A stretch of 64,000 bases of DNA. Source: Megalopta genalis (lineage: Eukaryota > Arthropoda > Insecta > Hymenoptera > Halictidae). The DNA lies in contig NW_027476829.1 in the NCBI RefSeq assembly GCF_051020955.1, forward strand, positions 1-64,000, in the 5' to 3' direction. The notes below the pieces were generated by a model, which saw nothing but the letters and a program-made list of their open reading frames with translations, was not told the DNA's origin and searched no databases. Positions 26,041 to 38,839 of the stretch are shown one piece after another (the stretch's first letter is position 1; every line of letters starts with the position of its first letter). The position numbers were made by a program, and so were the translations under genes.

Positions 26041-27116
26041 AGCGAAACACATGATTTAGAATCAAATCAATACGAAATAGAAGGCTTAGCATCAAATCCA
26101 TGCGACACAAATTATTTAGCTTCGTATACTTGCAATATAAGTGATATAGCTTCAAATGCAGGTGAAACGAACGAGTGATCTTCAAATCCAAGCATAACAC
26201 TTGATTTAACTTCAAATCAATGGGAAGTAGAAGATTTACCTTCAAATCCATGCGAAACAAATGGTTTAGCTTCAAATACTTGTGATATACATGATTTAGC
26301 TTCAGCTGCATGCGAAACAAACGAGTTAGCTTCAAATCCAAGCGAAACACATGATTTAGATTCAAATAAATGCGAAGTAGAAGATTTACCTTCAAATCCA
26401 TGCGAAACAAATGGCTTAGCTTCAAATACTTGTGATATACATGATTTAGCTTCAGCTGCATGCGAAACAAACGAGTTAGCTTCAAATCCAAGCGAAACAC
26501 ATGATTTAGCTTCAAATCAATGCGAAGTAGCAGATTTACCTTCAAATCCATGCGAAACAAACGTTTTAGCTTCAAATACTTGTGACATACATGATTTAGC
26601 TTCAGCTGCATGCGGAACAAACGAGTTAGCTTCAAATCCAAGCGAAACACATGATTTAGCTTCAAATCAATGCGAAATAGAAGGCTTAGCATCAAATCCA
26701 TGCAACACAAATTATTTAGCTTCTTATACTTGCGATAAAAGTGATGAAGCTTCAAATGCAGGTGAAACAAACGAGTGAGCTTTAAATCCAAGCATAACAC
26801 ATGATTTAACTTCAAATCAATGCGAAGTAGAAAATTTACCTTCAAATCCATGCGAAACATATGGTTTAGCTTCAAATACTTGTGATATACATGATTTAAC
26901 TTCAACTGCATGCGAAACAAACGAGTTAGCTTCAAATCCAGGCGAAACACATGATTTAGCTTCAAATCAATGCGAAGTAGAAGATTTAGCTTCAAATCCA
27001 TGCGAAACAAATGGCTTAGCTTCAAATACTTTTGATATACATGATTTAGCTTCAGCTGCATGCGAAACAAACGGGTTAGCTTCAAATCCAAGCGAAACAC
27101 ATGATTTAGCTTCAAA

Positions 27117-28018
27117 TCAATTGCGAAATAGAAGGCTTAGCATCAAATCCATGCAACACAAATTATTTAGCTTCTTACACTTGCGATATAAGTGATAAAG
27201 CTTCAAATGCAGGTGAAACAAACGAGTGATCTTCAAATCCAAGCGAAACACATGATTTAACTTCAAATCAATGGGAAGTAGAAGATTTACCTTCAAATCC
27301 ATGCGAAACATATGGTTTAGCTTCAAATACTTGTGATATACATGATTTAGCTTCAGCTGCATGCGAAACAAACGAGTTAGCTTCAAATCCAAGCGTAACA
27401 CATGATTTAGCTTCAAATCAATGCGAAGTAGAAGGCTTAGCATCAAATCCATGCAACACAAATTATTTAGCTTCTTACACTTGCGATATAAGTGATAAAG
27501 CTTCAAATGCAGGCGAAACAAACGAGTGAGCTTTAAATCGAAGCGTAACACATGATTTAACTTCAAATCAATGCGAAGTAGAAGATTTACCTTCAAATCC
27601 ATGCGAAACAAATGGTTTAGCTTCAAATACTTGTGATACACATGATTTAGCTTCAACTGCATGCGAAACGAACGAGTTAGCTTCAAATCCAAGCGAAACA
27701 CATGATTAAGCTTCAAATCAATTGCGAAATAGAATTCTTAGCATCAAATCCATGCGACGCAAATTATTTAGCTTCTTACACTTGCGATATAAGTGATAAA
27801 GCTTCAAATGCCGGCGAAACAAACGAGTGAGCTTTAAATCCAAGCGTAACACATCATTTAACTTCAAATCAATGCGAAGTAGAAGATTTACCTTCAAATC
27901 CATGCGAAACAAATGGTTTAGCTTCAAATACTTGTGATACACATGATTTAGCTTCAACTGCATGCGAAACAAACGAGTTAGCTTCAAATCCAAGCGAAAC
28001 ACTCGATTTAGCTGCAAA
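27117..28018. repeat. Block R, copy 1
   Basis: R is bounded and divided by one-base gains at the M1/M2 join: caattgcg near 27121 and 27722 and cagttgcg near 28023, against the usual caatgcg. The spacings are 601 and 301, i.e. two and one HORs plus the extra T. R also has gaattcttagc (an EcoRI site, gaattc), gatgcgacgcaaa-like M3, gccggcgaaac in M5, catcattta in M6 and gatacacatg in M9. Each extra T closes the minus frame and lets a new one start. Confidence 0.86.
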
Positions 28019-28342
28019 TCAGTTGCGAAATAGAAGGCTTAGCATCAAATCCATGCAACACAAATTATTTAGCTTCTTACACTTGCGATATAAGTGATGA
28101 AGCTTCAAATGCAGGCGAAACAAACGAGTGAGCTTTAAATCCAAGCGTAACACATGATTTAACTTCAAATCAATGCGAAGTAGAAGATTTACCTTCAAAT
28201 CCATGCGAAACAAATGGCTTAGCTTCAAATACTTGTGATATACATGATTTAGATTCAACTGCATGCGAAACAAACGAGTTAGCTTCAAATCCAAGCGAAA
28301 CACATGATTTAGCTTCAAATCAATGCGAAATAGAAGGCTTAG

Positions 28343-28881
28343 CATCAAATCCATGCGAAACAAATGGTTTAGCTTCAAATACTTGTGATATACATGATTT
28401 AGTTTCATCTGCATGCGAAACTAACGAGTTAGCTTCAAATCCAAGCGAAAGACATGATTTAGCTTCAAATCAATGCGAAGTAGATGGCTTAGCATCAAAT
28501 CCATGCAACACAAATCATTTAGCTTCTTATACTTGCGATATATGTGATAAAGCTCCAAATGCAAGCGAAACAAACGAGTGAGCTTTAAATCCAAGCATAA
28601 CACATGATTTAACTTCAAATCAATGCGAAGTAGAAGATTTACCTTCAAATCCATGCGAAACAAATGGTTTAGATACAAATACTTGTGATATACATGATTT
28701 AGCTTCAGCTGCATGCGAAACAAACGAGTAAGCCTCAAATCCAAGCGAAACACATAATTTAGCTTCAAGTCAATGCGAAATAGGAGGCTTAGCATCAAAT
28801 CCATGCAACACAAATTATTTAGCTTCTTGTACTTGCGATATAAGTGATAACGCTTCAAATGCTGGTGAAACTAACGAGTGA
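28343..28881. repeat. Module Q, copy 5
   Basis: It matches copy 4 at offset 15,780, including that copy's private changes. It lies just right of the junction of the 15.8-kb duplication. Confidence 0.86.
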
Positions 28882-28998
28882 TCTTCAAATCCAAGCGTAA
28901 CACTTGATTTAACTTCAAATCAATAGGAAGTAGAAGATTTACCTTCAAATCCATGCGACACAAATTATTTAGCTTCGTATACTTGCGATATAAGTGAT

Positions 28999-30157
28999 AT
29001 AGCTTCAAATGCAGGTGAAACAAACGAGTGATCTTCAAATCCAAGCGTAACACTTGATTTAACTTCAAATCAATGGGAAGTAGAAGATTTACCTTCAAAT
29101 CCATGCGAAACAAATGGTTTAGCTTCAAATACTTGTGATATACATGATTTAGCTTCAGCTGCATGCGAAACAAACGAGTTAGCTTCAAATCCAAGCGAAA
29201 TACATGATTTAGCTTCAAATCAATGAGAAGTAGAAGGCTTAGCATCAAATCCATTCAACACAAATTCTTTAGCTTCGTATACTTGCGATATAAGTGATAT
29301 AGCTTCAAATGCAGGTGAAACAAACGAGTGATCTTCAAATCCAAGCGTAACACATGATTTAACTTCAAATCAAAGGGAAGTAGCAGATTTACGTTCAAAT
29401 CCATGCGAAACAAATGGTTTAGCTACAAATACTTGTGATATACATGATTTAGCTTCAACTGCATGCGAAACAAACGAGTTAGCCTCAAATCCAAGCGAAA
29501 CACATGATTTAGCTTCAAATGAATGCGAAGTAGAAGATTTACCTTCAAATCCATGCGAATCGAATGGTTTAGCTTCAAATACTTGTGATATACATGATTT
29601 AGCTTCAGCTGCATGCGAAACAAACGAGTAAGCCTCAAATCCAAGCGAAACACATAATTTAGCTTCAAGTCACTGCGAAATAGGAGGCTTAGCATCAAAT
29701 CCATGCAACACAAATTATTTAGCTTCTTGTACTTGCGATATAAGTGATAACGCTTCAAATGCTGGTGAAACTAACGAGTGATCTTCAAATCCAAGCGTAA
29801 CACTTGATTTAACTTCAAATCAATAGGAAGTAGAAGATTTACCTTCAAATTCATGCGAAAGAAATAGTTTAGCTTCAAATCAATGGGAAGTAGAAGATTT
29901 ACCTTCAAATCCATGCGAAAGAAATGGTTTAGCTTCAAATACTTGTGATATACATGATTTAGCTTCAACTGCATGCGAAACAAACGAGTTAGCTTCAAAT
30001 CCAAGCGAAACACATGATTTAGCTTCAAATCAATGCGAAGTAGAAGGCTTAGCATCAAATCCATGCGACACAAATTATTTAGCATCGTATACTTGCGATA
30101 TAAGTGATATAGCTTCAAATGCAGGTGACACAAACGAGTGATCTTCAAATCCAAGCG
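28999..30157. repeat. Block Y, copy 3
   Basis: This is the counterpart of copy 2 at offset 15,780. A nearby difference outside Y is accttcaaat at 28941 against accatcaaat at 13161; no difference inside Y was noticed. Confidence 0.87.
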
Positions 30158-31368
30158 TAACACATGATTTAACTTCAAATCAATGGGAATTAGAAGATTT
30201 ACCTTCAAATCCATGCGAAACAAATGGCTTAGCTTCAAATACTTGTGATATACATGATTTAGCTTCAACTGCATGCGAAACAAACGAGTTAGCTTCAAAT
30301 CCAAGCGAAGCACATGATTTAGCTTCAAATCAATGCGAAGTAGAAGGCTTAGCATCAAATCCATTCGACACAAATTATTTAGCTTCGTATACTTGCGATA
30401 TAAGTGATATAGATTCAAATGCAGGTGAAACAAACGAGTGATCTTCAAATCCAAGCGTAACACATGATTTAACTTCAAATCAAAGGGAAGTAGCAGATTT
30501 ACGTTCAAATCCATGCGAAACAAATGGTTTAGCTTCAAATACTTGTGATATACATGATTTAGGTTCAGCTGCATGGGAAACAAACGAGTTAGCTTCAAAT
30601 CCAAGCGAAACACATGATTTAGCTTCAAATCAATGCGAAGTAGAAGTCTTAGCATCAAATCCATGCAACACAAATTATTTAGCTTCTTATACTTGCGATA
30701 TAAGTGATAAAGCTTCAAATGCAGGCGAAACAAACGAGTGAGCTTTAAATACAAACGTAACACATGATTTAAGTTCAAATCAATGCGAAGAAGAAGATTT
30801 ACCTTCAAATCCATGCGAAACAAATGGTTTAGCTTCAAATACTTGTGATATACATGATTTAGCTTCAACTGCATGCGAAACAAACGAGTTAGCTTCAAAT
30901 CCAAGCGAAACACATGATTTAGCTTCAAATCAATGCGAAGTAGAAGGCTTAGCATCAAATCCATGCAACACAAATTATTTAGCTTCTTATACTTGCGATA
31001 TAAGTGATATAGCTTCAAATGCAGGTGAAACAAACGAGTGATCTCCAAATCCAAGCGTAACACATGATTTAACTTCAAATCAAAGGGAAGTAGCAGATTT
31101 ACGTTCAAATCCATGCGAAACAAATGGTTTAGCTTCAAATACTTGTGATATACATGATTTAGGTTCAGCTGCATGGGAAACAAACGAGTTAGCTTCAAAT
31201 CCAAGCGAAACACATGATTTAGCTTCAAATCAATGCGAAGTAGAAGGCTTAGCATCAAATCCATGCAACAGAAATTATTTAGCTTCTTATACTTGCGATA
31301 TAAGTGATTAACCTTCAAATTCAGGCGAAACAAACGAGTGAGCTTTAAATCCAAGCGTAACACATGAT

Positions 31369-31971
31369 TTGACTTCAAATCAATGCGAAGTAGAAGATTT
31401 ACCTTCAAATCCATGCGAAGTAGAAGATTTACCTTCAAATCCATGCGAAACAAATGGTTTAGCTTCATATACTTGTGATATACATGATTTAGCTTCAACT
31501 GCATGCGAAACAAACAAGTTAGCTTCAAATCCAAGCGAAACACGTGATTTAGCTTCAAATCAATGCGAAATAGAAGGCTTAGCATCAAATCCATGCTACA
31601 CAAAATATTTAGATTGGTATACTTGCGATATAAGTGATATAGCTTCAAATGCAGGTGAAACAAACGAGTTAGCTTCAAATCCAAGCGAAATACATGATTT
31701 AGCTTCAAATCAATGCGAAGTAGAAGATTTACCTTCAAATCCATGCGAAACATATGGTTTAGCTTCAAATACTTGTGATATACATGATTTAGCTTCAGCT
31801 GCATGCGAAACAAACGAGTTAGCTTCAAATCCAAGCGAAACACATGATTTAGCTTCAAATGAATGCGAAATCGAAGGCTTAGCATCAAATCCATGCGACA
31901 CAAATTATTTAGCTTCGTATACTTGCGATATATGTGATATAGCTTCAAATGCAGGTGAAACAAACGAGTGA
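31369..31971 (+). other. Longest plus-strand LASN-type frame, copy 2 (200 codons), doubtful as a gene
   Basis: This is the duplicate of the frame at 15589. It is four codons longer because position 31956 has G, so the TAA is absent and the frame ends at the usual M5 TGA. Confidence 0.8.
31385..31444 (+). repeat. Doubled M7 monomer, second copy
   Basis: This is identical to the doubled monomer at 15605, at offset 15,780. Confidence 0.88.
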
Positions 31972-34900
31972 TCTTCAAATCCAAGCGTGACACATGATTT
32001 AACTTCAAATCAATGGGAAGTAGAAGATTTACCTTCAAATCCATGCGAAACATATGGTTTAGCTTCAAATACTTGTGATATACATTATTTAGCTTCAGCT
32101 GCATGCGAAACAAACGAGTTAGCTTCAAATCCAAGCGTAACACATGATTTAGCTTCAAATCAATGCGAAGTAGAAGGCTTAGCATCAAATCCATGCAACA
32201 CAAATTATTTAGCTTCTTATACATGCGATAAAAGTGATAATGCTTCAAATGCAGGTGAAACAAACGAGTGAGTTTTAAATTCAAGCGTAACACATGATTT
32301 AACTTCAAATCAATGCGAAGTAGAAGATTTACATTCAAATCCATGCGAAACAAATGGTTTAGCTTCAAATACTTGTGATATACATGATTTAGCTTCAACT
32401 GCATGCGATACAAACGAGTTAGCATCAAATCCATACGACACAAATTATTTAGCTTCGTATACTTGCGATATAAGTGATGTAGCTTCAAACGCAGGTGAAA
32501 CAAACGAGTGATCTTCAAATCCAAGCGTAACACATGATTTAACTTCAAATCAATGGGAAGTAGAAGATTTACCTTCAAATCCATGCGAAACAAATGGTTT
32601 AGCTTCAAATACTTGTGATATACATGATTTAGCTTCAGCTGCATGCGAAACAAACGAGTTAGCCTCAAATCCAAGCGAAACACATGATTTAGCTTCAAAT
32701 CAATGCGAAGTAGAAGGCTTAGCATCAAATCCATGCAACACAAATTATTTAGATTCTTATACTTGCGATATAAGTGATAAAGCTTCAAATGCAGGTGAAA
32801 CAAACGAGTGATCTGCAAATCCAAGCGTAACACTTGATTTAACTTCAAATCAATGGGAAGTAGAAGATTTACCTTCAAATCCATGCGAAACAAATGGTTT
32901 AGCTTCAAATACTTGTGATATACATGATTTAGCTTCAACTGCATGCGAAACTGACGAGTTAGCTTCAAATCCAAGCGAAATACATGATTTAGCTTCAAAT
33001 CAATGCGAAGTAGAAGGCTTAGCATCAAATCCATGCAACACAAATTATTTAGCTTCTTATACTTGCGATATATGTGATAAAGCTCCAAATGCAAACGAAA
33101 AAAAACGAGTGAGCTTTAAATCGAAGCATAACACATGATTTAACTTCAAATCAATGCGAAGTAGAAGATTTACCTTCAAATCCATGCGAAACATATGGTT
33201 TAGCTTCAACTACTTGTGATATACATGATTTAGCTTCAGCTGCATGCTAAACAAACGAGTTAGACTCAAATCCAAGCGAAATACATGATTTAGCTTCAAA
33301 TCAATGCGAAATAGAAGGCTTAGCATAAAAAAATGCGACACAAATTATTTAGCTTCGTATACTTGCGATATAAGTGATATAGCTTCAAATGCAGGTGAAA
33401 CAAACGAGTGATCTTCAAATCCAAGCGTAACACATGATTTAACTTCAAATCAATGGGAAGTAGCAGATTTACCTTCAAATCAAAACGAAACAAATGGTTT
33501 AGCTTCATATACTTGTGATATACATGATTTAGCTTCAGCTGCATGCGAAACAAACGAGTTAGCTTCATTCCAAGCGAAACACATGATTTAGCTTCAAATC
33601 AATGCGAAGTAGAAGGGTTAGCATCAAATCCATGCAACACAAATTATTTAGCTTCTTATACTTGCGATATAAGTAATAAAGCTTCAAATGCATGCGAAAC
33701 AAACGAGTTAGCTTCAAATCCAAGCGATACACATGATTTAACTTCAAATCAATGGGAAGTAGCAGATTTACCTTCAAATCAAAACGAAACAAATGGTTTA
33801 GCTTCATATACTTGTGATATACATGATTTAGCTTCAGCTGCATGCGAAACAAACGAGTTAGCTTCATTCCAAGCGAAACACATGATTTAGCTTCAAATCA
33901 ATGCGAAGTAGAAGGCTTAGCATCAAATCCATGCAACACAAATTATTTAGCTTCTTACACTTGCGATATAAGTGATAAAGCTTCAAATGAAGGCGAAACA
34001 AACGAGTGAGCTTTAAATCCAAGCGTAACACATGATTTAACTTCAAATCAATGCGAAGTAGAAGATTTACATTCAAATCCATGCGAAACAAATGGCTTAG
34101 CTTCAACTACTTGTGATATACATGATTTAGCTTCAACTGCATGCGAAACAAACGAGTTAGCTTCAAATCCAAGCGAAACACATGATTTAGCTTCAAATCA
34201 ATGCGAAATAGAAGGCTTAGCATCAAATCCATGCGACACAAATTATTTAGCTTCGTATACTTGCGATGTAAGTGATATAGCTTCAAATGCAGGTGAAACA
34301 AACGAGTGATCTTCAAATCCAAGCGTAACACTTGATTTAACTTCAAATCAATGGGAAGTAGAAGATTTACCTTGAAATCCATGCGAAACAAATGGTTTAG
34401 CTTCAAATACTTGTGATATACATGATTTAGCTTCAGCTGCATGCGAAACAAACGAGTTAGCTTCAAATCCAAGCGAAATACATGATTTAGCTTCAAATCA
34501 ATGCGAAGTAGAAGGCTTAGCATCAAATCCATGCAACACAAATTATTTAGCTTCTTATACTTGCGATATATGTGATAAAGCTCCAAATGCAAACGAAAAA
34601 AAACGAGTGAGCTTTAAATCGAAGCATAACACATGATTTAACTTCAAATCAATGCGAAGTAGAAGATTTACCTTCAAATCCATGCGAAACATATGGTTTA
34701 GCTTCAACTACTTGTGATATACATGATTTAGCTTCAGCTGCATGCTAAACAAACGAGTTAGACTCAAATCCAAGCGAAATACATGATTTAGCTTCAAATC
34801 AATGCGAAATAGAAGGCTTAGCATAAAAAAATGCGACACAAATTATTTAGCTTCGTATACTTGCGATATAAGTGATATAGCTTCAAATGCAGGTGAAACA

Positions 34901-36728
34901 AACGAGTGATCTTCAAATCCAAGCGTAACACATGATTTAACTTCAAATCAATGGGAAGTAGCAGATTTACCTTCAAATCAAAACGAAACAAATGGTTTAG
35001 CTTCATATACTTGTGATATACATGATTTAGCTTCAGCTGCATGCGAAACAAACGAGTTAGCTTCATTCCAAGCGAAACACATGATTTAGCTTCAAATCAA
35101 TGCGAAGTAGAAGGGTTAGCATCAAATCCATGCAACACAAATTATTTAGCTTCTTATACTTGCGATATAAGTAATAAAGCTTCAAATGCATGCGAAACAA
35201 ACGAGTTAGCTTCAAATCCAAGCGATACACATGATTTAACTTCAAATCAATGGGAAGTAGCAGATTTACCTTCAAATCAAAACGAAACAAATGGTTTAGC
35301 TTCATATACTTGTGATATACATGATTTAGCTTCAGCTGCATGCGAAACAAACGAGTTAGCTTCATTCCAAGCGAAACACATGATTTAGCTTCAAATCAAT
35401 GCGAAGTAGAAGGCTTAGCATCAAATCCATGCAACACAAATTATTTAGCTTCTTACACTTGCGATATAAGTGATAAAGCTTCAAATGAAGGCGAAACAAA
35501 CGAGTGAGCTTTAAATCCAAGCGTAACACATGATTTAACTTCAAATCAATGCGAAGTAGAAGATTTACATTCAAATCCATGCGAAACAAATGGCTTAGCT
35601 TCAACTACTTGTGATATACATGATTTAGCTTCAACTGCATGCGAAACAAACGAGTTAGCTTCAAATCCAAGCGAAACACATGATTTAGCTTCAAATCAAT
35701 GCGAAATAGAAGGCTTAGCATCAAATCCATGCGACACAAATTATTTAGCTTCGTATACTTGCGATGTAAGTGATATAGCTTCAAATGCAGGTGAAACAAA
35801 CGAGTGATCTTCAAATCCAAGCGTAACACTTGATTTAACTTCAAATCAATGGGAAGTAGAAGATTTACCTTGAAATCCATGCGAAACAAATGGTTTAGCT
35901 TCAAATACTTGTGATATACATGATTTAGCTTCAGCTGCATGCGAAACAAACGAGTTAGCTTCAAATCCAAGCGAAACATATGATTTAGCCTCAAATCAAT
36001 GCGAAGTAGAAGATTTACCTTCAAATCCATGCGAAACAAATGGCTTAGCTTCAAATACTTGTGATATACATGATTTAGCTTCAATTGCATGCGAAACAAA
36101 CGAGTTAGCTTCAAATCCAAGCGAAACACATGATTTAGCTTCAAATCAATGCGAAGTAGAAGATTTACATTCAAATCCGTGCGACACAAATGGTTTAGCT
36201 TCAAATTCTTGTGATATACATGATTTAGCTTCAGCTGCATGCGATACAAACGAGTTAGCTTCAAATCCAAGCGAAACACATGATTTAGCTTCAAATCAAT
36301 GCGAAGTAGAAGGCTTAGCATCAAATCCATGCAACACAAATTATTTAGCTTCTTATACTTGCGATAAAAGTGATAAAGCTTCAAATGCAGGTGAAACAAA
36401 CGAGTGAGCTTTAAATCCAAGCGTAACACATGATTTAACTTCAAATCAATGCGAAGTAGAAGATTTACCTTCAAATCCATGCGAAACAAATGGTTTAGCT
36501 TCAAATACTTGTGATATACATGATTTAGCTTCAGCTGCATGCTAAACAAACGAGTTAGACTCAAATCCAAGCGAAATACATGATTTAGCTTCAAATCAAT
36601 GCGAAATAGAAGGCTTAGCATAAAAAAATGCGACACAAATTATTTAGCTTCGTATACTTGCGATATAAGTGACATAGCTTCAAATGCAGGTGAAACAAAC
36701 GAGTGATCTTCAAATCCAAGCGTAACAC
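31888..36728. repeat. Block X, copy 3
   Basis: This third copy of X lies 15,780 bp after copy 2 and inside the second large segment. The main difference I noticed is the G at about 31956, where the two other copies have T. The G matches the consensus, so T is probably the derived state. Confidence 0.9.
32954..35976. repeat. 1,498-bp tandem duplication inside X, copy 3
   Basis: The paired A-runs at 33098 and 34596 are 1,498 bp apart, as in the other X copies. Limits are projected from copy 2 by 15,780. Confidence 0.86.
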
Positions 36729-38839
36729 ATGATTTATCTTCAAATCAATGGGAAGTAGCAGATTTACCTTCAAATCAAAACGAAACAAATGGTTTAGCTT
36801 CAAATACTTGTGATATACATGATTTAGCTTCAGCTGCATGCGAAACAAACGAGTTAGCTTCAAATCCAAGCGAAACACATGATTTAGCTTCAAATAAATG
36901 CGAAGTAGAAGGCTTAGAATCAAATCCATGCAACACAAATTATTTAGCTTCTTATACTTGCGATAAAAGTGATAAAGCTTCAAATGCAGGTGAAACAAAC
37001 GAGTGAGCTTTAAATCCAAGCGTAACACATAATTTAACTTCAAATCAATGCGAAGTAGAAGATTTACCTTCAAATCCATGCGAAACAAATGGTTTAGCTT
37101 CAAATACTTGTGATATACATGATTTAGCTTCAACTGCATGCGAAACAAACGAGTTAGCTTCAAATCCAAGCGAAACACATGATTTAGCTTCAAATCAATG
37201 CGAAATAGAAGGCTTAGCATCAAATCCATGCGACACAAATTATTTAGCTTCGTATACTTGCGATATAAGTGATATAGCTTCAAATGCAGGTGAAGCAAAC
37301 GAGTGATCTTCAAATCCAAGCGTAACACTTGATTTAACTTCAAATCAATGGGAGGTAGAAGATTTACCTTCAAATCCATGCGAAACAAATGGTTTAGCTT
37401 CAAATACTTGTGATATACATGATTTAGCTTCAGCTGCATGCGAAACAAACGTGTTAGCTTCAAATCTAAGCGAAACACATGATTTAGCTTCAAATCAATG
37501 CGAAGTAGAAGATTTACCTTCAAATCCATGCGAAACAAATGGCTTAGCTTCAAATACTTGTGATATACATGATCTAGCTTCAGCCGCATGCGATACAACC
37601 GAGTTAGCTTCAAATCCAAGCGAAACACATGATTTAGCTTCAAATCAATGCGAAATAGAAGGGTTAGCATAAAATCCATGCAACACAAATTATTTAGCTT
37701 CTTATACTTGCGATATAAGTAATAAAGCTTCAAATGCATGCGAAACAAACGAGTCAGCTTCAAATCCAAGCGATACACATGATTTAGCTTCAAATAAATG
37801 CGAAATAGAATGCTTAGCATCAAATCCATGCGACACAAATTATTTAGCTTGAAATACTTGTGATATACATGATTTAGGTTCAGCTGCATGCGAAACTAAC
37901 GAGTTAGCTTCAAATCCAAGCGAAATACATGATTTAGCTTCAAATCAATGCGAAGTAGAAGATTTACCTTCAAATCCATGCGAAACAAATGGTTTAGGTT
38001 CATATACTTGTGATATACATGATTTAGCTTCAACTGCATGCGAAATAATCAAGTAAGCTTCAAATCCAAGCGAAACACATGATTTAGCTTCAAATCAATG
38101 CGAAATAGAAGGCTTAGCATCAAATCCATGCAACACAAATTATTTAGCTTCTTACACTTGCGATATAAGTGAAAAAGCTTCAAATGAAGGCGAAACAAAC
38201 GTGTGAGCTTTAAATCCAAGCGTAACACATGATTTAACTTCAAATCAATGCGAAGTAGAAGATTTACATTCAAATCCATGCGAAACAAATGGCTTAGCTT
38301 CAACTACTTGTGATATACATGATTTAGCTTCAACTGCATGCGAAACAAACGAGTTAGCTGCAAATCCAAGCGAAACACATGATTTAGCTTCAAATCAATG
38401 CGAAATAGAAGGCTTAGCATCAAATCCATGCGACACAAATTATTTAGCTTCGTATACTTGCGATGTAAGTGATATAGCTTCAAATGCAGGTGAAAAAAAC
38501 GAGTGATCTTCAAATCCATGCGTAACACTTGATTTAACTTCAAATCAATGGGAAGTAGAAGATTTACCTTCAAATCCATGCGAAACAAATGGTTTAGCTT
38601 CAAATACTTGTGATATACATGATTTAGCTTCAGCTGCATGCGAAACAAACGAGTTAGCTTCAAATCCAAGCGAAACATATGATTTAGCCTCAAATCAATG
38701 CGAAGTAGAAGATTTACCTTCAAATCCATGCGAAACAAATGGCTTAGCTTCAAATACTTGTGATATACATGATTTAGCTTCAATTGCATGCGAAACAAAC
38801 GAGTTAGCTTCAAATCCAAGCGAAACACATGATTTAGCT

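Larger units (their letters stand above)
23060..27115 (-). other. Longest repeat-encoded open frame (1,351 codons), doubtful as a gene
   Basis: The frame begins at a TTG (complement of 27113-27115) right after the extra T of block R and ends at the two-base gain of module P. The product would be about 135 decapeptides rich in Leu, Lys, Asn, His, Arg and Val, with hydrophobic residues at alternate positions and a strongly basic charge. I see no signal peptide, no folded domain and no non-repeat terminus. Start and end are both set by repeat indels. Only two single-base routes to a stop exist per typical monomer in this frame (TTG and AAG to TAG), so long openness is expected by chance. No ribosome-binding or promoter signal was identified. 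Confidence 0.85.
12439..28218. repeat. 15,780-bp tandem segment, copy 1
   Basis: From 12439 onward each position matches the position 15,780 bp later. 15,780 is 526 monomers. Shared landmarks include the A-runs (17318 and 33098), the doubled monomer (15605 and 31385), the R block (27117 and 42897) and open-frame ends (13991-17314 and 29771-33094). Differences I noticed between the copies are few: 13164, 14585, 14634, 16012, 16176, 23046, about 25957, about 25970 and about 26195. The segment contains Y, X, P and R and the A-B dimer region. Confidence 0.9.
29771..33094 (-). other. Second copy of the 1,107-codon open frame, doubtful as a gene
   Basis: This is the duplicate at offset 15,780. Differences from the first copy include His for Asn and Leu for Ile at single sites. 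Both termini again coincide with repeat indels. Confidence 0.84.

Noticed and set aside
23060..27115. Giant secreted or structural repeat-protein gene on the minus strand
   Set aside because: The frame starts at TTG, has no leader or unique terminus, is bounded by repeat indels, and its openness is explained by few stop-adjacent codons.
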